Under the pieces are notes generated by a model. That model worked only from the letters and a program-made list of their open reading frames with translations. It was not told where the DNA came from and did not search any database. Positions 16,538 through 26,395 of a stretch of DNA of 64,000 nucleotides are shown one piece after another (within the stretch, counting starts at the first letter, position 1; each line of letters opens with the position of its first letter). The stretch lies in NCBI RefSeq assembly GCF_003058225.1, contig NZ_QBUG01000006.1, forward strand, positions 310,001 through 374,000, read 5' to 3'. Made by a program: the position numbers and the translations under genes. The stretch is from Promicromonospora sp. AC04 (lineage in GTDB: Bacteria; Actinomycetota; Actinomycetes; Actinomycetales; Cellulomonadaceae).

Positions 16538-17443
16538 CTACTCGTCCAGTCCCGCCACCGCTGCCAGGATCAGCACCGAGCCGACGATCCCCGCGGGCCC
16601 CAGCCGCTCCCCCAGCACGACTGCCGCGGCGACCGCCGCCGTCACCGGCTCCAGGAGGGTCGCAACCACCGCCGCACCGCTGCGTGTGGTCCGCAGCCCC
16701 GCGTAGAACAGCCCGTACGCGAGGGCCATCGTGAACACCCCGAGGTAGGCGAGCGTGCCGAGCGTCGTGGGGTCGCCCGTGACGAACGGTCCTCCGCCGG
16801 CCAGGGCCACCGGAACGAGGCCGACGGCGCCCGCCGTCGTCGCCACGGTCGTCAGGGCGAGCGGGTCCACGCCCGGCGACGCGAGCAAGGTGCCACCTAG
16901 CGTCGTGGTCGCCGCGTAGACGGATCCGGAGGCGACTGCCAGCAACAGCCCGAGCACCGGCCGGGCACCGACGGTGCCGGTCCCCGACGCCGCGTTCACC
17001 AGCACGAGGCCGGACAGCGCGGCGGTCACGACAAGTGCCAGGCGAAGGGTGCTGCGGGGACGGACCGCCGTCCGCCGTCGGGCACGGACGAGGTCCACAC
17101 CCGCGAGGAGGACCGGCGCCAGGCCCAGGCTGACGACCGTGGCGACGGTGACCCCCGCGGTCGCCACGGACCCGAAGTAGAGCGCCTGGTAGGCGCCCGT
17201 CCCCAGCCCGACGACGGCGGCGCGCGCCGGGTGAGCCCGCACCAGCGCCACGAGCTGCGGCCCGCGCCGCAGGACGAGCGAGGCCGCGACCAGCGCGACG
17301 GCGGCGATGAGCATGCGGTACGCGCTGACCGTGAGGACGGACATCGACGAGTGGTCGCGGAGAATTTCAAGGGCGAGGCCGCCGGTGCCCCAGAGGACTC
17401 CGGCGAGGCATACGAAGAGCAGGCCGATTCGAGTGGATGACAT
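16538..17443 (-). CDS. EamA/DMT-family transporter
   Basis: A 301-aa inner-membrane protein with about ten hydrophobic segments in two repeated halves, the EamA (drug/metabolite transporter) design. The first repeat starts GLLFVCLAGVLWGTGGLALE. The second ends AAAVVLGERLGPAGIVGSVL, the usual second-repeat GE-x-L signature. Family members export amino acids or other metabolites; the substrate is not apparent. The gene stands alone on the minus strand. Confidence 0.9.
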   Translation of the reverse strand: MSSTRIGLLFVCLAGVLWGTGGLALEILRDHSSMSVLTVSAYRMLIAAVALVAASLVLRRGPQLVALVRAHPARAAVVGLGTGAYQALYFGSVATAGVTVATVVSLGLAPVLLAGVDLVRARRRTAVRPRSTLRLALVVTAALSGLVLVNAASGTGTVGARPVLGLLLAVASGSVYAATTTLGGTLLASPGVDPLALTTVATTAGAVGLVPVALAGGGPFVTGDPTTLGTLAYLGVFTMALAYGLFYAGLRTTRSGAAVVATLLEPVTAAVAAAVVLGERLGPAGIVGSVLILAAVAGLDE

Positions 17444-17879
17444 GTGTGCTCCTGGCCGGTTCCAGCAGGTTCCGGCCTGATCCGAGGGACTTCCGAGGAC
17501 AGGATTCGTCGCGGAGCACGCCTGGTCGCCGGCCCGCTCGGGCCGGTCGTTGTGCCGCTCCGGTCAGACGACCGGGGGCGGCAGGACGGAGCAGATCGGA
17601 GTCACGAACGGGATGCTAGCAGCGGTGGTTCGTGTGTCGGTGGGGAGTCTCGGCCGGGGTGTCGGTGGGTCCGGCTAGGGTCAGCGGCGCAGGGTCCTTC
17701 GGGCCGACGGCGCAGGGCGAGCCGTGGGTCCGTGAGCGGCCGGCGGCGTTCGGCGATGACCAGGACCATGGCATACCGGGCCAGCGGAGTTATCCACATC
17801 TTCGGATCTGAGGATGCGGCCGCACTGAATCGAACATATATTCGATGCCTAGATGGATATTGAACGGCTCGACCGGTGA
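17444..17879. other. 436-bp intergenic region with LexA box
   Basis: This gap separates the divergent EamA and DUF222-HNH genes. Near 17529-17546 a GC-only stem CCGGCCCG / CGGGCCGG stands out. The last 60 bases turn AT-richer and contain the LexA-like dyad at 17830-17845. Short open frames on both strands show no ribosome site or plausible composition, and I call no gene here. Confidence 0.6.
17830..17845 (+). promoter_or_regulatory. LexA (SOS) box candidate
   Basis: TCGAACATATATTCGA differs from the actinobacterial SOS consensus TCGAAC-N4-GTTCGA at a single base. It lies 34 bp before the ATG of the DUF222-HNH gene, where bound LexA would block the promoter. Several mycobacterial DUF222/13E12-repeat genes are known LexA targets, which supports the reading. 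Confidence 0.7.
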
Positions 17880-20126
17880 ATGGGGGCAGGCATGGACGGA
17901 GACATTGGCGCGAGCACGGGCCGGGTTACAGCCGTGGAAACCTCCCTGGCGCATGCCCTCACCGCCAGAGAATCTGTAGTGCGATCTGCCAGGGCGTCGG
18001 CCGCGCTCCTGCCGCCGGCGTTGAGCTCGCCTTCTTTGAACTGGGGTGTGCTGCCGCCCGGTCAGGAGGGTGTCCTGCGCGGGGCCAGCGTCACGTGGAC
18101 TGGTCACGAGTCCGTTGCCGATCCGGCTGCTGATCCTGCTGTCGGCACCGTTGCCGCCTCCACCGACGTCGCCGTCCCCACCGTCGCCGTCCCCACCGTC
18201 GCCGTCCCCACCGTCGCCGTCCCCACCGCTGACATCTCGACCACCTTCGCGATCCCTGCCGCTGGCAGGTCCGGTGCTGTGGCCGACGCCGCAGGTGTAG
18301 CCGACCCGGGTGACCGGGCGGACGAGCCGACCGACCTGGGCAAGCTTGGTGGGTTGCCGGTGGGTGCGGGCTTGGTGGATGCGTTGGCCCGCGTCGAGGT
18401 CGCGGACTCCGACGATGCCGGGCTGGTCGATGTGGCGGCGCGGTGGCAGGAAGTCATCTCCTGGGCCACCGCGATGCAGTCGCGTGCAGTGGGTGAGATC
18501 GCGCGCCGCCGGGCGTGGACCGAGGAGCACAACGCCGCAGCGGCGGAGATCAGTGCCCGGCTGCGTATCCCGCAGGGCGAGGCGAACAAGCACATGGCCC
18601 GCGGCGCAGGCCTGGCCGAGCACCCCCAGGTCATGGACGCCCTGCACGACGCAGTCATCGACACCGCGAAGGCCGACATCCTGCTCCGCTCGGGCAACCC
18701 CCTCACGACCGAGGAACGCGACCAGGCCATCACTCTCTACCTGCCCCAGGCGCCCGACCACACCCGCCGGTGGCTACGCGAGAAGATGAACGAGTTCGCC
18801 ACTGGCCTCAAGGGCACCATCGAGACGACGAAGCATGCGATGACACGTCGCGCGGTGTTCCTCGACCCGGCCGACAACTCCATGGCCTGGCTCAGCGCGA
18901 ACCTGCCCGCCACCGATGCCGCAGCGGTCTGGGACGCGATCGAGCAGGCCGCGCACACCCTGCGCCGCACCCCGGGCGCCACCCGGACCCTGGCCCAGGC
19001 CCGCGCCGACGCCCTGGTCGCGATCACGACCGGCCGCATCATCGTCCCGCCACACCCCGAATGCACACCGACACCGACCACCGACACGAGCACCGGCACC
19101 GGCACCGGCACCGGTACGAGCGCTGGCACGAGCACCAGCACCAGCACGAGCACCGACACCGACACCAGCACCAGCACCAGCACCAGCACCAGCACCAGCG
19201 AGAATGCCACCGGTCCGAGCAGCGGCGAGGATGCCACCGGCACGAGCACCGGCACGGATGCCACCGGCACGAGCACCAGCGAGGATGCCGCCGGCCCGAG
19301 CGGCGGCGGTGAGCCGGACACGCCTGCCCTGCCGCGCACCACCATGGCCACGACCGGCTGCACATGTGGTGGTTGCCTCTGCGGCGGCACGACCATCCGC
19401 ATCATCCCGGTCAAACCCCACATCCGGATCACCGTCCCGGCCACCATGCTCCTCGGACTGGACAACACCCCCGGCCACCTGGACGGCCACGGCCCGATCC
19501 CGGCCGACCTGACCGCACGCATCGCGACCGACGCGACCTGGCAACGACTGGTCACCGACCCGGTCACCGGAATCCTGACCGACTACTCCACCACCACCTA
19601 CCAACCCGGCAAAGTCCTGCGCCAAGCAGTCACCCACCGCGATCAGACCTGCTGCTTTCCCCAGTGCGACCGGCCCGCCCGCTGGGCCGACCTGGACCAC
19701 ATCCACCCCTACGACCACGACCTCGACCCGACCACGCTCCCGCCCGACACCCCGGGGCAGACCCGCGCCACCAACCTGCAACCGCTGTGCCGGGCACACC
19801 ACCTGGCCAAGACCCACCACGGCTGGAACCCCGAACGCGACCCCGACACCGGCATCACGACCTGGACCGCACCCACCGGTCACCGCTACACCCGACCACC
19901 CACCACCACCGGACCCACGACCGGGCACGTCAGCAACGACACCACCAGCCTCACCGACGACACCCGAGCCCGCCTCGGACAACCACCACTCGGCAACCGG
20001 CCCACCGCCAACCAGCCCACCGCCAACCAGCCCACCGCCAACCAGCCGACCGCCGAACAACGGAGCAGCCAACAACCGACCAGCGAACAACAACCGCGAC
20101 CCTTCCCCGACAATCCGCCCTTCTGA
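17880..20126 (+). CDS. DUF222 / HNH endonuclease (13E12-repeat type)
   Basis: A 748-aa protein of the multi-copy actinobacterial DUF222-HNH family. DUF222 covers about residues 150-400 (AVGEIARRRAWTEEHNAAAA, EKMNEFATG, FLDPADNSMAWLSANLPATD). The HNH domain near 580-650 has CCFPQCDRPARWADLDHIHP, with zinc Cys pair and the DH of the motif. LQPLCRAHHLAKTHHGW follows. Three low-complexity insertions interrupt it: four VAVPT units near 97-116, a long Ser/Thr/Gly tract near 400-480, and PTANQ repeats near 708-727. A second in-frame ATG lies at 17892. A LexA box upstream suggests DNA-damage induction. Confidence 0.92.
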   Translation: MGAGMDGDIGASTGRVTAVETSLAHALTARESVVRSARASAALLPPALSSPSLNWGVLPPGQEGVLRGASVTWTGHESVADPAADPAVGTVAASTDVAVPTVAVPTVAVPTVAVPTADISTTFAIPAAGRSGAVADAAGVADPGDRADEPTDLGKLGGLPVGAGLVDALARVEVADSDDAGLVDVAARWQEVISWATAMQSRAVGEIARRRAWTEEHNAAAAEISARLRIPQGEANKHMARGAGLAEHPQVMDALHDAVIDTAKADILLRSGNPLTTEERDQAITLYLPQAPDHTRRWLREKMNEFATGLKGTIETTKHAMTRRAVFLDPADNSMAWLSANLPATDAAAVWDAIEQAAHTLRRTPGATRTLAQARADALVAITTGRIIVPPHPECTPTPTTDTSTGTGTGTGTSAGTSTSTSTSTDTDTSTSTSTSTSTSENATGPSSGEDATGTSTGTDATGTSTSEDAAGPSGGGEPDTPALPRTTMATTGCTCGGCLCGGTTIRIIPVKPHIRITVPATMLLGLDNTPGHLDGHGPIPADLTARIATDATWQRLVTDPVTGILTDYSTTTYQPGKVLRQAVTHRDQTCCFPQCDRPARWADLDHIHPYDHDLDPTTLPPDTPGQTRATNLQPLCRAHHLAKTHHGWNPERDPDTGITTWTAPTGHRYTRPPTTTGPTTGHVSNDTTSLTDDTRARLGQPPLGNRPTANQPTANQPTANQPTAEQRSSQQPTSEQQPRPFPDNPPF
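18168..18227 (+). repeat. four exact 15-bp units inside the HNH gene
   Basis: Four consecutive copies of GTCGCCGTCCCCACC encode VAVPT repeated four times near the N-terminus of the DUF222-HNH protein. The copies are exact, so the expansion looks recent. Confidence 0.9.
19075..19312 (+). repeat. Ser/Thr/Gly codon-repeat tract inside the HNH gene
   Basis: This stretch is built almost only from agcacc / ggcacc / gacacc-type codon pairs and gives alternating S-T, G-T and D-T dipeptides. Longer units with GATGCCACCGG follow (ENATGPS, EDATGTS, TDATGTS). It separates DUF222 from the HNH domain as a flexible linker that can change length by slippage. Confidence 0.85.
20001..20060 (+). repeat. 15-bp repeats at the 3' end of the HNH gene
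   Basis: Three exact copies of CCCACCGCCAACCAG (20001-20045) are followed by a diverged fourth. They encode PTANQ units in the C-terminal tail. Confidence 0.85.
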
Positions 20127-20189
20127 GGGGGCAGCCCGCCGCCCTCGACGTGTCCGTCCACGCCCACGCATTGGCGCCCGATCCGCGCG

Positions 20190-20870
20190 TCACCCCCTCC
20201 CGAGCTCCGCCACACGTCGCAGCACGGCTTCGGGCACGGGCTCGGACACGTAGTCCTCGGTGACCGGCACCGACGCGACCCGACGCACCGGCACGATCCC
20301 GGCCCACCCGGTGAGGTCGAGGTCGCCCGGCTCGAGCGTGGCGCCTCCGTCGCGCTGCTTCATCGAGGCCTCGGCCAGCGGCAGCGCGATCACGACGGTC
20401 GCCGCGAGCTCCTTGCGCGTCGCGGGCCTCAGCATCACAGTGCGGCCCGGCACCATGTGGTCCACGATCAGGTCGAGCGCTCGGCGCCGTTCCTCCAGAT
20501 CGGTCACTCGCCGCGGTCGCCCGATCACGACCGCCGACCGGTAGTTCATCGAGTGGTGAAAGCCCGTCCGTGCGAGGACCAGACCGTCCAGCTCGGTCAC
20601 CGTCACGCACACGTCCTGTTCGAGCGCCGGCGCGAGCCACCCCGCGGCGACCGATCCGTGCAGGTAGAGCGAGCCGCCGTCGTCCGGCCCGGACGCATCG
20701 ACGCCGAACGCGGTGGGCAGGACCACCGGGTGCGCGCCGGCCAGGACGCCGAGGTGCGCCACAAGTGCGTCGGACAGCAACGCCATGAGCCGACGCCGGT
20801 CGTCGACCTGGCGGTTCCGGCCGCGGGTCGGGGTTGTGCGGGGGGTCGGTGAGAGCTGCTGCGTCGTCAT
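20190..20870 (-). CDS. pyridoxamine 5'-phosphate oxidase-like flavin-binding protein
   Basis: A 226-aa split-barrel protein of the Pyridox_ox_2 type (relatives of nitroimidazole-resistance and FMN-binding proteins). LSDALVAHLGVLAGAHPVVL is followed by LPTAFGVDASG and LYLHGSVAAGWLAP, the usual FMN-side strands. FHHSMNYRSAVVIGRPRRV follows. It is divergent from a MocR/PdxR-type regulator, a common pairing for such genes. The start at 20870 is chosen over a longer frame because the longer version would cover the divergent promoter. The substrate is unknown. Confidence 0.87.
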   Translation of the reverse strand: MTTQQLSPTPRTTPTRGRNRQVDDRRRLMALLSDALVAHLGVLAGAHPVVLPTAFGVDASGPDDGGSLYLHGSVAAGWLAPALEQDVCVTVTELDGLVLARTGFHHSMNYRSAVVIGRPRRVTDLEERRRALDLIVDHMVPGRTVMLRPATRKELAATVVIALPLAEASMKQRDGGATLEPGDLDLTGWAGIVPVRRVASVPVTEDYVSEPVPEAVLRRVAELGRG

Positions 20871-20889
20871 ACCGCTAGCCTCACCCAGG

Positions 20890-20937
20890 AGTGGCTCAGA
20901 GACACGGGCCAGTTCGCCGCCACCTGAACAGGCCACT
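20890..20937. promoter_or_regulatory. candidate MocR operator in divergent promoter
   Basis: GGCCAGTTC (20907-20915) and GAACAGGCC (20926-20934) form an inverted repeat with one mismatch around 10 nt. An outer pair AGTGGC (20890-20895) / GCCACT (20932-20937) surrounds it. The position between the PNPOx-like gene and the MocR gene fits autoregulation. Confidence 0.45.
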
Positions 20938-21017
20938 TGACCGACCACCTCGCTCTCCTACCAACCAGTGACTCAACCGAGCCGACCAGCCGAACAACCC
21001 ACCCCGGAGACAGAACC

Positions 21018-22379
21018 ATGCTCCCCGTCCACCTCGACCGCGCCCGCGCCGAGCCGCTCCCCGCCCAGCTCGCGGCCGCCGTCCGCGCGCTCGTGACCGA
21101 CGGCACGCTCATCACCGGCGACCGGCTGCCCTCGAGCCGCGCGCTGGCGGCCGACCTGGGTGTGGCGCGCGCCGTCGTCGAGCAGGCCTACGACCAGCTG
21201 CTGGCCGAGGCCTGGGTGCAGACGCGGCGCGGGTCCGGCACGTTCGTGGCGTCGGGCGAGACGCTCCCCACGCAGCCCCCGCCGCCCCGGCCCGCGACAC
21301 GAGCGCCGCAGTACACCCACCTGGACGCGGGCACGCCCTGGATCGATCCGCGTCACCTCGCGGGCTGGCGTCGGGCGTGGCGTGAGGTCTCCACGACCAG
21401 ACCGCCACGGGGCTACCCCGACCCGAGCGGGCTCCCCGAGCTGCGCGAGGCGCTCGCCGAGCGGCTTGCCCGCACCCGCGGCCTCACCGTGGGGCCGGAC
21501 GAGATCCTGCTGACCGCCGGCACCACGGACGGCCTGCGCCAGCTCCTGGGCGTGCTCGGCCGCGGGGACGTCCTCGTCGAGGACCCCGGGTACCGCGCCG
21601 CGGTGGAGACGATCCGGCTGTCGGGGCGCGGCGTCGTCGACCATCCGGCGCTCGCGCCCGTCATGGACCTGACCGGCTGCGCCGCCGCCTACGTCACGCC
21701 CGCCCACCAGCACCCGCTGGGCAGGGTCATGCCCGCGGCGGACCGGCTCGCGCTGCTGGCCGCCGCCCGTGCCGCGGGCGCCGTCGTGGTCGAGGACGAC
21801 TACGACTCCGAGTTCCGGTACGACGTCGCCCCCGTGCCCGCCCTCGCGGCCCTCGACAGGTCGCGCGTGGCGTACCTCGGGACCGCGTCGAAGTCGGTCA
21901 GCCCGAGCCTGCGGCTCGGCTGGCTCGTCGCGCCCCCGGAGATCCACGAGGGTCTTGTCCGACGCCGCACGATCACCCACGACACACCACCCTGGCCCAG
22001 CCAGCGCGCCCTGCTGACCCTGCTGCGCGACGGCTGGGTCGACAAGGTGGTGCGCACCGCCCGGCGCGTCTACGCCGATCGTGCGCCCCGGGTCGCAGCC
22101 GCGCTGGGGTCGCACGCAGAGCTGGCCGGTCCGCTGGCCGGGATGTACTCGACCTGGCTCACGGACCCGGCCGCGGCCGCTGCCGCACGGACGGCCGCGC
22201 GCGCCGCGGGTTTCGACGTCCGGCTCCTGGCGGAGTACTGCCGCGGCGCGAGCCTGACCGGCCTGGTGCTGGGCTTCGGCGGCGTGACCGACGCCGAGCT
22301 CGACCGCGCGCTGGCGGCGATCGCGGGCGGCCTGCGTGCGCAGGGCACGCAGCACCGCTCGCGCAGGCGAGAGGGCTAG
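21018..22379 (+). CDS. MocR/PdxR-type regulator (GntR helix-turn-helix plus aminotransferase domain)
   Basis: A 453-aa regulator. Residues 1-75 form the GntR winged helix (PLPAQLAAAVRALVTDGTL, LPSSRALAADLGVARAVVEQ). The rest is an aminotransferase class I/II domain that senses PLP or an amino acid. It includes AYVTPAHQHPLGRVMPA, VVEDDYDSEFRY and the PLP Lys in YLGTASKSVSPSLRLGWL. The ATG at 21018 follows GGAGA and places the helix-turn-helix at the N-terminus as usual; an ATG at 20937 would add an unstructured tail across the operator. It probably regulates the divergent flavin protein. Confidence 0.92.
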   Translation: MLPVHLDRARAEPLPAQLAAAVRALVTDGTLITGDRLPSSRALAADLGVARAVVEQAYDQLLAEAWVQTRRGSGTFVASGETLPTQPPPPRPATRAPQYTHLDAGTPWIDPRHLAGWRRAWREVSTTRPPRGYPDPSGLPELREALAERLARTRGLTVGPDEILLTAGTTDGLRQLLGVLGRGDVLVEDPGYRAAVETIRLSGRGVVDHPALAPVMDLTGCAAAYVTPAHQHPLGRVMPAADRLALLAAARAAGAVVVEDDYDSEFRYDVAPVPALAALDRSRVAYLGTASKSVSPSLRLGWLVAPPEIHEGLVRRRTITHDTPPWPSQRALLTLLRDGWVDKVVRTARRVYADRAPRVAAALGSHAELAGPLAGMYSTWLTDPAAAAAARTAARAAGFDVRLLAEYCRGASLTGLVLGFGGVTDAELDRALAAIAGGLRAQGTQHRSRRREG

Positions 22380-22464
22380 GCCGGTCGAGACGACCAGGCC
22401 GGTCAGACAGTCGGACCAGCCCCAACGTCCCGCGCCGATCACCGACGCGCGACCGCTGAGACCG

Positions 22465-24336
22465 TCAGACCAGCGAGTCCTGCCAGGCCTCGTGCAGCCG
22501 GGCGTACCGGCCGTCGCCGGCGATCAGCTCGGCCGGCGTGCCGTCCTCGACGATCCGCCCGTGCTCCATGACGAGCACCCGGTCGGCGATCGCGACGGTG
22601 GACAGTCGGTGGGCGATGATGATCGCCGTCCGGTCGGCGAGCAGGGTCTGCAGCCCGCGCTGCACGAGCCGCTCGCCGGGCATGTCGAGGGACGACGTCG
22701 CCTCGTCGAGCACCAGCACCGCCGGGTCCGCGAGGAACGCCCGGGCGAACGACAGCAGCTGCCGCTGCCCGGCCGACACGCGCCCGCCGCGCTTGTTCAC
22801 GTCGGTGTCGTAGCCGTCGGGCATGTCGAGCACGAACTCGTGCGCGCCCACCGCTCGGGCCGCCGCCTCGATCTCCGCCTGGGTGGCGCCCGGGCGGCCG
22901 AGCGCGATGTTCTCGCGCACGGACCCGCTGAACAGGTACGCCTCCTGCGTGACCATGACGACGGCACGCCGCAGGTCGGGCGACGCCAGGTCACGCACGT
23001 CGATGCCGTCCAGGCGCACCGCGCCCGCGGACGCGTCGTAGAACCGCGTCACGAGCTTGGCTACCGTCGACTTCCCGGCGCCGGTGGTGCCCACCACGGC
23101 CACGGTCTGGCCTGCGGGGATCGTGAGGTCCAGGTCGGGCAGCACCACCGGGCCGTCGCCGTACTGGAACCGCACGTGGTCCAGCCTGAGGTCGCCCAGG
23201 GCCCGGCCCTCCGTCAGCGGCAGCGGCGTCGGGCTGGCGGGCTCCGTCACGGTGGGCTCCTCCGAGAGCAGGCCCGACACCTTCTCCAGCGCCGCCGTCG
23301 CGGACTGGAACGAGTTGTAGAACATGCCCAGCTGCTGCACGGGCTGGAAGAACCGCTTGCAGTACAGCAGCACGGCAGCCAGCACACCCACCGCGAGCGT
23401 CCCGTCCAGCACGCGCCAGCCGCCGACCGCCAGGGCCGCCACTACCGTCATGTTGCCGATCAGGATGAGGCCCGGCTGGAACCGGCCGTTGACGCCGAAG
23501 ATCTGCAGGTTGGCGTCGCGGTAGTCCTCGCCGAGCTTGCGGTAGTCGGCCTCGGTGGTGGGCTCGCGGCGGAACGCCTGCACGGCGCGCATGCCGGTCA
23601 TGGTCTCGACGAACTTCACGATGAGCCGGGCCGACGCCGTGCGCTGCTCCCGGTAGAACCGCTGCGACATGCGCTGGAACCAGCGGGTGAGCAGCCACGC
23701 GGGGATGAACGCCACGGCGAGCACCAGGCCGGACCGCCAGTCGAGCAGCAGCAGGCCCACGAACGTGAAGACCATGAGCAGCAGCGAGGAGACGACGCCG
23801 GTCAGGCCGCCGTCGAGCAGCTCGCGCAGCGCCTCCAGGTCGGAGGTCTGCCGGGAGATGATGCGGCCCGACGTGTACGACTCGTGGAACTCCAGCGACA
23901 GCCGCTGGGTCTGGCGGAACACGCGGCGGCGCAGGTCCAGCAGCACGGCCTGCGCGATGCGGGCGGCGGCCCGCACGTAGGCGCCTGCTGCGACGCCGCC
24001 CAGCACGGCCGCGACGAGGTAGCCCGCGCCCGTGAGGACGAGCGGTGTGACCGACCCGTCCTGGAGGGCCGGCACCGCCTGGTCGATAGCGACGGCGACG
24101 AGCCACGGCCCGGCCACCTGGCCGAGCGTGGACGCGACGACGAGCACGGCGGCCCAGGCCAGGGCCCGCTTGTGGGGGCGCAGCAGGTCCCCCAGCAGCT
24201 GCATGGACCGGCGCCGCACGCTGCGCGACGCGTCCTTGCCGAGGCGCGTCTCGTCGTCCGCGGCGGCGTCGGTGGGCCGACGGCGGTCGGCCGGCTCGGT
24301 GGTGGGCCCGGAAGTGGGCTCAGTGGTTGCCGTCAT
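22465..24336 (-). CDS. ABC exporter subunit (TM-NBD half-transporter, catalytic Glu partner)
   Basis: A 623-aa half-transporter with six membrane segments (about 50-330) and one nucleotide-binding domain. Walker A is GTTGAGKST near 415-423. The signature is VSAGQRQ near 519, deviating from LSGGQ. Walker B is [12 protein letters not shown] near 538-549, with the catalytic Glu intact. It overlaps the upstream ABC gene by ATGA, so the two form a heterodimer. The altered signature pairs with the altered Walker B of the partner, giving one degenerate and one competent site. It lies downstream of siderophore genes on the same strand; siderophore or drug export is inferred. Confidence 0.93.
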   Translation of the reverse strand: MTATTEPTSGPTTEPADRRRPTDAAADDETRLGKDASRSVRRRSMQLLGDLLRPHKRALAWAAVLVVASTLGQVAGPWLVAVAIDQAVPALQDGSVTPLVLTGAGYLVAAVLGGVAAGAYVRAAARIAQAVLLDLRRRVFRQTQRLSLEFHESYTSGRIISRQTSDLEALRELLDGGLTGVVSSLLLMVFTFVGLLLLDWRSGLVLAVAFIPAWLLTRWFQRMSQRFYREQRTASARLIVKFVETMTGMRAVQAFRREPTTEADYRKLGEDYRDANLQIFGVNGRFQPGLILIGNMTVVAALAVGGWRVLDGTLAVGVLAAVLLYCKRFFQPVQQLGMFYNSFQSATAALEKVSGLLSEEPTVTEPASPTPLPLTEGRALGDLRLDHVRFQYGDGPVVLPDLDLTIPAGQTVAVVGTTGAGKSTVAKLVTRFYDASAGAVRLDGIDVRDLASPDLRRAVVMVTQEAYLFSGSVRENIALGRPGATQAEIEAAARAVGAHEFVLDMPDGYDTDVNKRGGRVSAGQRQLLSFARAFLADPAVLVLDEATSSLDMPGERLVQRGLQTLLADRTAIIIAHRLSTVAIADRVLVMEHGRIVEDGTPAELIAGDGRYARLHEAWQDSLV

Positions 24337-26303
24337 GACAGCGCCTCCTGGCTCTGCTGGCTCTTCGGATCGGAGCTCTGCGAATCGGGACTCTGCGCAT
24401 CGGGACTCTGCGCATCGGCGTCCTGGTCGGCGCAGTCATGGTCGTGCGCCTCGTAGTCCTCCTCGAGGCTCGAGATGATGTACCGGTAGTGCGGGTCGCT
24501 CGCGAGCAGTTCGTGGTGCGTCCCGACGGCGGTGATCCGGCCGCCCTGGAGCACCGCCACCCTGTCGGCGAGCGCGACCGTCGAGGGCCGGTGGGCGATG
24601 ATCAGGCTGGTCGTGGCCACGAGCACCTCCCGCAGGCGGGCCGTGACGGCCTCCTCGGTGGTGACGTCGAGCGCGGACAGCGGGTCGTCGAGCACGAGCA
24701 CGCGCGGCCGGGCCGCGATGGCCCGGGCCAGGGCGAGGCGCTGTCGCTGCCCGCCGGACAGCGACAGGCCCTCCTCCCCGATGCGGGTGTCGACGCCGTC
24801 GGGCAGGTCGGCCACGAAGTGCGCCTGGGCGACCTCAAGGGCCTGCGTCATGAGCGCCTCGCGCTCGGCCGCCGGCACGGTGTCGGAGACGCCGAGGAGC
24901 ACGTTGTCCCGCACCGACGCGGAGAACAGAGTCGGGTCCTCGAACGCGACCGCCACCCGCTCGCGCACCTGGGCGCGCGTCATGTCGCGCACGTCGACGC
25001 CGTCCACCTCGACGACGCCCGCGGTGACGTCGAAGAGCCGCGGCGGGAGCATCGCGAGGGTCGACTTGCCGGAGCCCGTCAGGCCGACCAGGGCCGTGGT
25101 GGTGCCGGGCGGCAGCTCCAGGTCGACCTGGTCGAGCACGGGGCGCGCGGCGTCGTCGTACCGGAAGGTGACGTTGCGGAAGGCGACGTGCCCGCCGGAC
25201 GCCCCGCCCGGCTGACCGTCCCGCCCGTGGCCGACGGCGGGAAGGCCGGCCGGCCGCGCCGGGTCGGTCAGCGGGTTGACGGTCTCGATGACCTCGAAGA
25301 ACCGGTCGACGGCGGTGCGTGCGTTCAGCGTCATCGACAGGGTCATGCCGAGGTCGACGACGGGGCCGTTGATGACCGCCGTCGTGGTGAAGAACGCGAC
25401 CAGGGCGCCGAGCGTCATGTCGCCCTGGGCCACCAGGTAGGTGCCCACCACGAGCGCCACGCCGTTCGTGACCTCCGGGATGACGCGCAGCGCGGTGGTC
25501 AGCCCGGCGTCGGTGGTGGCCTTGCGGATCTCGGTCTCGCGCAGCTCGGACGCCTGGTCGGTGAACGAGTCCAGGGCGTCCGGGCCGCGACCGAACGCCT
25601 TGAGCACGCGGATGCCGTGCACCGACTCCTCGACCGTGGTGGCGAGGTCGCCCGACTGGTCCTGCGAGAGCCGCGAGATCTTCCGGTACTTGCGGGAGAA
25701 CCGGAAGGCCAGGATGGTCACCGGGATCGCGCCGCACAGGAAGATGATGCCGAGCCAACCGCCCGTGACCACGAGCATGCCGACACCCACGACGATGGTC
25801 ACGAAGCTGACCACGAGCTGCAGGATGCCGAACACGAGCCAGCGGCGCAGCAGGCCGAGGTCGCCCATGATGCGGCTGAGCAGCTGCCCGCCGGGCCACC
25901 GGTCGTGGAACGCGATCGGCAGGTCCTGCAGGTGGCGGAACAGCGCCATGCGCATCACGGCCTCGACGCGCGTGCCGGGGAACATGACGAGGGTGCGGCG
26001 CAGCAGGATCAGGCCCGCCTCACCCGCGCCGAGCAGCGCCACGAGGACGACGGACCAGATCAGGCCGGACCAGTCGTGCTCGCGGGCGCCTGCGGTGAGC
26101 GGGCCGTCGGTGACCCACTGCAGGACCCGTGGGATGGCGAGCGCCATGAGGCTGGCGCCGAGCGAGGCGACCAGGCCGCCGATCAGGCGCGGCAGGGCGC
26201 TGCGGACGTAGGGGTAGAGGCGGCGGATCGAGGCGAATGTGCTGCGCTCAGAGGAAGGGTCGGATCGATTCGAGCGTTCGTCTGTGGGAGGCATCGCCTC
26301 CAT
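24333..26303 (-). CDS. ABC exporter subunit (TM-NBD half-transporter, degenerate Walker B)
   Basis: A 656-aa half-transporter with six membrane segments and one nucleotide-binding domain. Walker A is GLTGSGKST near 405-413 and the signature is canonical [10 protein letters not shown] near 509-518. Walker B reads [12 protein letters not shown] near 530-541, where Asp replaces the catalytic Glu. The C-terminus carries an Asp/Gln/Ser-rich repeat ([16 protein letters not shown]). ATGs at 26303 and 26294 are both possible starts. The gene lies 92 bp after the dimethylargininase gene on the same strand and is coupled to its partner by ATGA. Confidence 0.93.
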   Translation of the reverse strand: MEAMPPTDERSNRSDPSSERSTFASIRRLYPYVRSALPRLIGGLVASLGASLMALAIPRVLQWVTDGPLTAGAREHDWSGLIWSVVLVALLGAGEAGLILLRRTLVMFPGTRVEAVMRMALFRHLQDLPIAFHDRWPGGQLLSRIMGDLGLLRRWLVFGILQLVVSFVTIVVGVGMLVVTGGWLGIIFLCGAIPVTILAFRFSRKYRKISRLSQDQSGDLATTVEESVHGIRVLKAFGRGPDALDSFTDQASELRETEIRKATTDAGLTTALRVIPEVTNGVALVVGTYLVAQGDMTLGALVAFFTTTAVINGPVVDLGMTLSMTLNARTAVDRFFEVIETVNPLTDPARPAGLPAVGHGRDGQPGGASGGHVAFRNVTFRYDDAARPVLDQVDLELPPGTTTALVGLTGSGKSTLAMLPPRLFDVTAGVVEVDGVDVRDMTRAQVRERVAVAFEDPTLFSASVRDNVLLGVSDTVPAAEREALMTQALEVAQAHFVADLPDGVDTRIGEEGLSLSGGQRQRLALARAIAARPRVLVLDDPLSALDVTTEEAVTARLREVLVATTSLIIAHRPSTVALADRVAVLQGGRITAVGTHHELLASDPHYRYIISSLEEDYEAHDHDCADQDADAQSPDAQSPDSQSSDPKSQQSQEALS

Positions 26304-26395
26304 TGTCTCGCGGGGCGCAAGTTGTTAGTTTGGGTAAGCACCCTTCTTTGACCGTGACCTGGGCCACACCCGGCCCGGCCCAGCATGGCCCGGCG

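Noticed and set aside
17444-18761. Open frames on both strands before and inside the HNH gene
   Set aside because: There is no ribosome site and the composition is shadow-like; DUF222 homology fixes the coding frame.
19075-19312. Short repeated units resembling a CRISPR array
   Set aside because: Units are codon-level repeats of 6-30 bp without unique spacers and are in frame with the HNH protein.
26304-26395. AT-richer stretch before the ABC exporter genes as a third iron box
   Set aside because: GTTGTTAGTTTGGGTAAGC shares only scattered positions with the iron box and lacks its dyad symmetry.
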